The translations under genes and the position numbers were made by a program. Of a stretch of 35,044 nt of DNA, positions 32,245 through 35,044 are shown piece after piece. Below the pieces are notes generated by a model. The model was not told where the DNA came from. It saw only the letters and a list, made by a program, of their open reading frames with translations, and made no database searches. Source of the stretch: Planctomycetota bacterium. GTDB taxonomy: Bacteria; Planctomycetota; Phycisphaerae; Phycisphaerales; Phycisphaeraceae. The stretch's first letter is position 1; each line of letters opens with the position of its first letter. The stretch lies in assembly GCA_024279275.1 (NCBI GenBank), contig JAJRRS010000194.1, positions 1 through 35,044 on the forward strand, given 5' to 3'.

Positions 32245-32450
32245 AACTTATTCTCCCTGTTGTATTTCTTCCCTGTACATGTTAACGGTCTGGACAGAAA
32301 TGAATGTGCTCGAAAGCACGCCCCTGGAGAACCGCTTTCCAGCTTGATTCCCAACCGTGCGAACGATATGAGCAACGATTGTGAACGTCGTTTAATTATC
32401 CGCCATATGGGTTTTCTGTTTTGAGACACAGGCACGCTTTTCTTAAATTG

Positions 32451-32463
32451 TGAACAATGTTCA
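32451..32463. promoter_or_regulatory. Candidate TetR operator 1
   Basis: TGAAC-AAT-GTTCA is a perfect 13-base inverted repeat, about 85 bases before the tetR ATG, and its left arm is part of a repeated ATTGTGAAC. Confidence 0.5.
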
Positions 32464-32503
32464 ATTACACTCAGAATTCTAGAAATATGCGCCATCCAAT
32501 GGG

Positions 32504-32519
32504 CCGATAACCCTATCGG
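32504..32519. promoter_or_regulatory. Candidate TetR operator 2
   Basis: CCGATA-ACCC-TATCGG, perfect six-base arms, 27 bases before the tetR ATG. A related CCCTATCCGG follows at 32527. It could be an autoregulatory site. Confidence 0.5.
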
Positions 32520-32546
32520 AGGCCACCCTATCCGGAGAACCGAACA

Positions 32547-33155
32547 ATGGCCCGACGCAACGACCACAGTCATGAGGAGATCCGTGATATGGCCTTGGCG
32601 GCAGCAGAACAAATTATTGTGGAACAGGGATCTGATGGGCTGACCGCGCGCAAAGTTGCGAGCGAAATCGGCTACACCGTGGGTACGCTGTATCTGGTCT
32701 TCGCAAACCTTGATGACCTGATCATGCATATCAACGCACGCACGCTGGATCGGCTCCACCAACTGATGACGGACGGTGAAACACCGAACCGGATAGAAAA
32801 AGATCGTCTAATCCAGCTCGGTCAGATCTACATCCATTTCGCTCACAGTGACCCGCACCGCTGGGCACTCATATTTGAGCATCGCCCCTCGGATGACCGT
32901 CCTACGCCAGACTGGTATATCGAAAAAGCCATGCGCGTGTTCGCGGTCGTCGAAGAGACGCTGCAACCACTTGCGCCCCGCCGGACCAAAAGTGAACTTT
33001 CACAAGCGGCCTGCGCACTGTGGGCCGGGATACACGGAATCTGCATACTGGGCATCACTCAAAAACTTGGTGATGTCGGTGAGGATTCGGTTCAGGAGCT
33101 GGCGAAGTCACTGATGGTGAACTATCTCAGTGGTTTCTCGAACAATCAGGCCTAA
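32547..33155 (+). CDS. TetR/AcrR family regulator
   Basis: This 202-residue protein on the plus strand has GGAG nine bases before the ATG. The N-terminal helix-turn-helix (about residues 33-59: TARKVASEIGYTVGTLYLVF) is typical of TetR proteins, and the ligand domain with HRWALIFEHRP and AACALWAGIHGICILG fits the WHG-type C-terminal group (TetR_C_33). It is divergent from the FlhDC-like pair and next to the recombinase, so it may control the switch between integration and transfer. That link is inferred from place. The gene is intact. Confidence 0.9.
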   Translation: MARRNDHSHEEIRDMALAAAEQIIVEQGSDGLTARKVASEIGYTVGTLYLVFANLDDLIMHINARTLDRLHQLMTDGETPNRIEKDRLIQLGQIYIHFAHSDPHRWALIFEHRPSDDRPTPDWYIEKAMRVFAVVEETLQPLAPRRTKSELSQAACALWAGIHGICILGITQKLGDVGEDSVQELAKSLMVNYLSGFSNNQA

Positions 33156-33244
33156 CCGATGTTGAATAACTATATTTTAATAGCTAGATCAAGCACGAAA
33201 GGCCGACCCAAGGACATATCTTTCAGACAAGTTTAAATTACCTC

Positions 33245-33312
33245 GCTCCGTTAGAGTCTGCACATACCTGTTTTTACAGTCAGTGCAATCAATTGGACCT
33301 CTAACGAGTTAG
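33245..33312. promoter_or_regulatory. Inverted repeats before the serine recombinase
   Basis: CTCCGTTAGAG (33245-33255) and CTCTAACGAG (33299-33308) form an imperfect inverted repeat, and CTAAC-GA-GTTAG (33301-33312) is itself a perfect palindrome. They lie 110-175 bases ahead of the recombinase gene and could be control or recombination sites. The rest of the 264-base gap is AT-rich, with no clear gene. A frame from a GTG at 33317 overlaps the recombinase and is doubtful. Confidence 0.4.
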
Positions 33313-33419
33313 CGAAGTGACCAATAAAACTGAAATTAAGATGTTACCTTCGATCGGTAAACCTGATCTTCAGGCTGCGGCCAGCTACGTGTTACCCTTA
33401 TTGATGGAGGGAGTGTCCA

Positions 33420-34944
33420 ATGAAGAAAGAAACGAAAACAGCGGCAATCTATCTTCGGTCCAGCAAGGATCGGAAAGATGTCTCAATCGACGCTCAACGC
33501 CGGGAACTTCAGAATCTGGCGACTAACCAGGGTATGATTGTTGTCAAGGAATACTCAGATGTTGTGGAATCCGCCAAAGACGAGAATCGCCCTGGTTTTC
33601 AACAACTGCTTTACGACCTAAAGTCTTCATCCCGCACCTGGACCGCATTACTGGTCGTCGATACCAGTCGCCTTTCAAGGCGGCGGTATATGGCACAAGT
33701 GTTCAAACACGAAGCCAAGAAAAGAAATATTCAGATCCTCTATTCCAAGCTCCCCGAATCCGACCCTATTGCCGATATGGTAATCGTTGGGGTTATGGAG
33801 GTTTTCGATGAACTCCACAGCCTCATGTCCAAAGAGAAGGGTCTCGCAGGAATGGCTGAAAACGTTCGTCAGGGTTATCGAGCAGGAGGTCGCGCGCCCA
33901 AAGGCTACCAGTTAGAGAAAATTCCAACGGGCGCCATGCGGGAAGGAGAAGCTGTCACCAAGTCTAAGCTTGTGCCTAGTGAAGACGCACCGATCATTAC
34001 CCGCTATTTAAAGATGCGTGCTCAAGGTATTTCGAGAACAAGAATTCTCAAAGAGCTCGATTTAGGAATCGCACAAACGAGTGGCATTGGTATGGAGTGG
34101 AATGCACTTACCTATGCTGGTCATACCGTCTGGAATGTCCACAATGAAAAAACTAAAGGGACAGGTTATAAGGGTGGCACTAAGCGTCGCCCTCGCTCAG
34201 AGTGGGTTATTGGCGAAAATACCCACGAACCCCTGATCACGACCGAAGAAGCAGAGACGATTTTGAACCAACTTGAGCGAAGTTCAAACTCAAGGGGCCG
34301 CAAGACACCGGCCAACTATCTGCTCACAGGCATTCTTAAGACACCTGACGGGGATCCTTGGTATGGAAATGGGCGTGACGGCTACGCCCCCAAGATCAAA
34401 CACACCACAAAAAACAGATTGGTCAGTCAGCAGCGGCTGGAAAAAGCGGTAGTCAAACAGGTAATGAATGACCTGAATTCCCCCATGTTCGTCAAAACGC
34501 TAGCTCGAGAAGCCTTGAAATACCGGGAAGCCCACAGCGCAGGGCCTACGTCCAGAAATAAGTGAGCTGGAGAAACGCATATCCAAAATGATAGGAATGG
34601 CATCCGAGCTGGAAACCCCAGCGCCGGCGCTACGTGAAATAGACAAATTGGAACAGGCTCGAAACGCCCAGCTTTCTGAAATCAGACGCCTGGAAGCCGA
34701 ATATACTGCCGCATCCATGCTGGATGAGTTATCTGAATCCAAGATCAAACAATTCCTCCAGGGACTCTCGGAAGATATTGATTCCCTTAGCAAAGAATCC
34801 TTAAAGGAATTCCTGTCCAACATGATTGGCCAGGTCACACTGGACCCGGTCTCTCATGAATGCCGAATCGACTACCGAATTGCAGTCGATTTACGGAATA
34901 AGGTGGCGTCCCCAAGGGGATTCGAACCCCTGTTGCCGCCGTGA
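33420..34944 (+). pseudogene. Large serine recombinase (candidate ICE integrase), frameshifted near the C-terminus
   Basis: With GGAGGGAG before the ATG, the main frame (381 codons) shows YLRSSKDRKD with nucleophile Ser15, then VVDTSRLSRRR, MAENVRQGYRAGGRAPKGY and the recombinase domain to about residue 300. The main frame ends at 34565, but the next frame carries on as PEISELEKRISKM, LDELSESKIKQFLQGL and SLKEFLSNMIGQVTLDP to a stop at 34944. This is the coiled-coil and C-terminal part of the same family. The shift lies between 34519 and 34562. The zinc-ribbon region (YLLTGILKTPDGDPWYGN) lacks the usual cysteines. The C-terminal codons read into tRNA-Glu, which fits integration at the tRNA 3' end. 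Confidence 0.85.
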
Positions 34945-34979
34945 AAGGGCAGTGTCCTAGGCCTCTAGACGATGGGGAC
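34904..34979 (-). tRNA. tRNA-Glu (anticodon TTC), probable ICE attachment site
   Basis: The reverse complement folds as a standard 76-base tRNA with encoded CCA: acceptor GTCCCC/GGGGAC, anticodon loop around TTC (CCTTTCACGG), T-loop GGTTCGAATCC. It is close to enterobacterial tRNA-Glu. Its 3' end faces the recombinase gene, whose frame overlaps it, so the 3' half is the likely attachment site (attL or attR). No second copy of the T-arm sequence is seen elsewhere in the window, so the other end of the element lies outside. Confidence 0.97.
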
Positions 34980-35006
34980 TAAACTCGGTGTTAGTCATTT
35001 CTTATT

Positions 35007-35044
35007 TGGTGGAGCCAGGCGGGATCGAACCGCCGACCTCTTGC
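35007..35044 (-). tRNA. tRNA-Ala, 3' part only (cut by window end)
   Basis: The reverse complement gives GCAAG (3' arm of the anticodon stem), AGGTC, the T-arm GGCGGTTCGATCCCGCC and the acceptor GGCTCC-ACCA. The pattern fits tRNA-Ala, probably anticodon TGC, though the anticodon itself is beyond the window. It lies 27 bases from tRNA-Glu; a tRNA-Ala, tRNA-Glu cluster is common in gammaproteobacterial genomes and marks the chromosomal side. Confidence 0.85.

Larger units (their letters stand above)
32245..32546. promoter_or_regulatory. Divergent control region between flhDC-like and tetR genes
   Basis: This gap carries two copies of ATTGTGAAC (32378-32386 and 32447-32455), the palindrome TGAACAATGTTCA (32451-32463) and CCGATA-ACCC-TATCGG (32504-32519) just before the tetR ribosome site. 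Promoters for both directions must lie here. No gene is seen in it. The palindromes are candidate binding sites for the TetR protein. Confidence 0.55.

Noticed and set aside
32241-32762. Minus-strand frame of 173 codons
   Set aside because: It is the antisense of the tetR start and the control region, and it would overlap the FlhD-like ribosome site.
33317-33526. Plus-strand frame MTNKTEIKMLPSIGKPDL from a GTG
   Set aside because: It runs 107 bases into the recombinase gene, lacks a ribosome site and has no recognisable domain, although a short coupling ORF is not excluded.
1-35044. CRISPR array, rRNA or complete insertion sequence
   Set aside because: No regularly spaced direct repeats, no rRNA-like stretch and no transposase reading frame were seen.

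Overview
The window is most of one integrating conjugative element (ICE) of the PFGI-1 / ICEHin1056 class, with a type G mating-pair system. It runs up to its chromosomal junction at a tRNA-Glu / tRNA-Ala pair at the right end. The tRNAs, codon use, moderate GC and PFL_46xx/PFL_47xx-type gene content suggest a gammaproteobacterium; I cannot name the genus. Nearly all genes lie on the minus strand, so the element reads from right to left. The left part of the element, including the rest of TraG and any relaxase, is outside the window or lost.

Right edge (about 31.9-35.0 kb): a partial tRNA-Ala, a complete tRNA-Glu, a large serine recombinase whose reading frame runs into the tRNA-Glu gene, a TetR/AcrR regulator, and a divergent FlhD/FlhC-like activator pair. 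The recombinase and the FlhD-like gene each carry an apparent one-base frameshift.

Maintenance and replication block (about 24.7-31.3 kb): a ParB-family protein, DUF2857, an STY4528-type replication protein, a PFL_4669-type protein, a small ParR-like protein with an actin-like ParM ATPase, and the STY4534/DUF3577 replication protein. RadC and a DUF6573 protein follow. The leaders of DUF3577, radC and DUF6573 share one design: a GC-rich hairpin, then a CTCC segment that can pair with the Shine-Dalgarno GGAG. They resemble the radC RNA motif.

Cargo and noncoding hub (about 20.1-23.6 kb): an AbiE-type toxin-antitoxin pair, then 0.8 kb without genes that is rich in hairpins and holds a tiny MKPP leader ORF, then a tyrosine recombinase.

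Transfer block (about 20.0 kb down to 1): PilL, two proteins of unknown function, PFL_4693, a lytic transglycosylase, PFL_4695, TraD coupling protein, PFL_4697, RAQPRD, PFL_4701, PFL_4702, TIGR03750, PFL_4703, PFL_4704, PFL_4705, a lipoprotein, the PFL_4706 ATPase, PFL_4709, PFL_4710, PFL_4711, a small membrane protein and the first 20 codons of TraG. Overlaps such as ATGA and GTGA tie many of these into one operon. Two cargo modules interrupt it: HigBA and a Ser/Thr kinase.

Five genes look broken: TraG is truncated, and PFL_4710, the kinase, the FlhD-like gene and the serine recombinase each have an apparent single-base frameshift. Either the element is decaying or the assembly has indel errors. 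The most interesting features are the three matched RNA leaders, the hairpin-rich hub with its leader ORF, and the kinase frameshift in a six-G run beside its ATP-binding loop.
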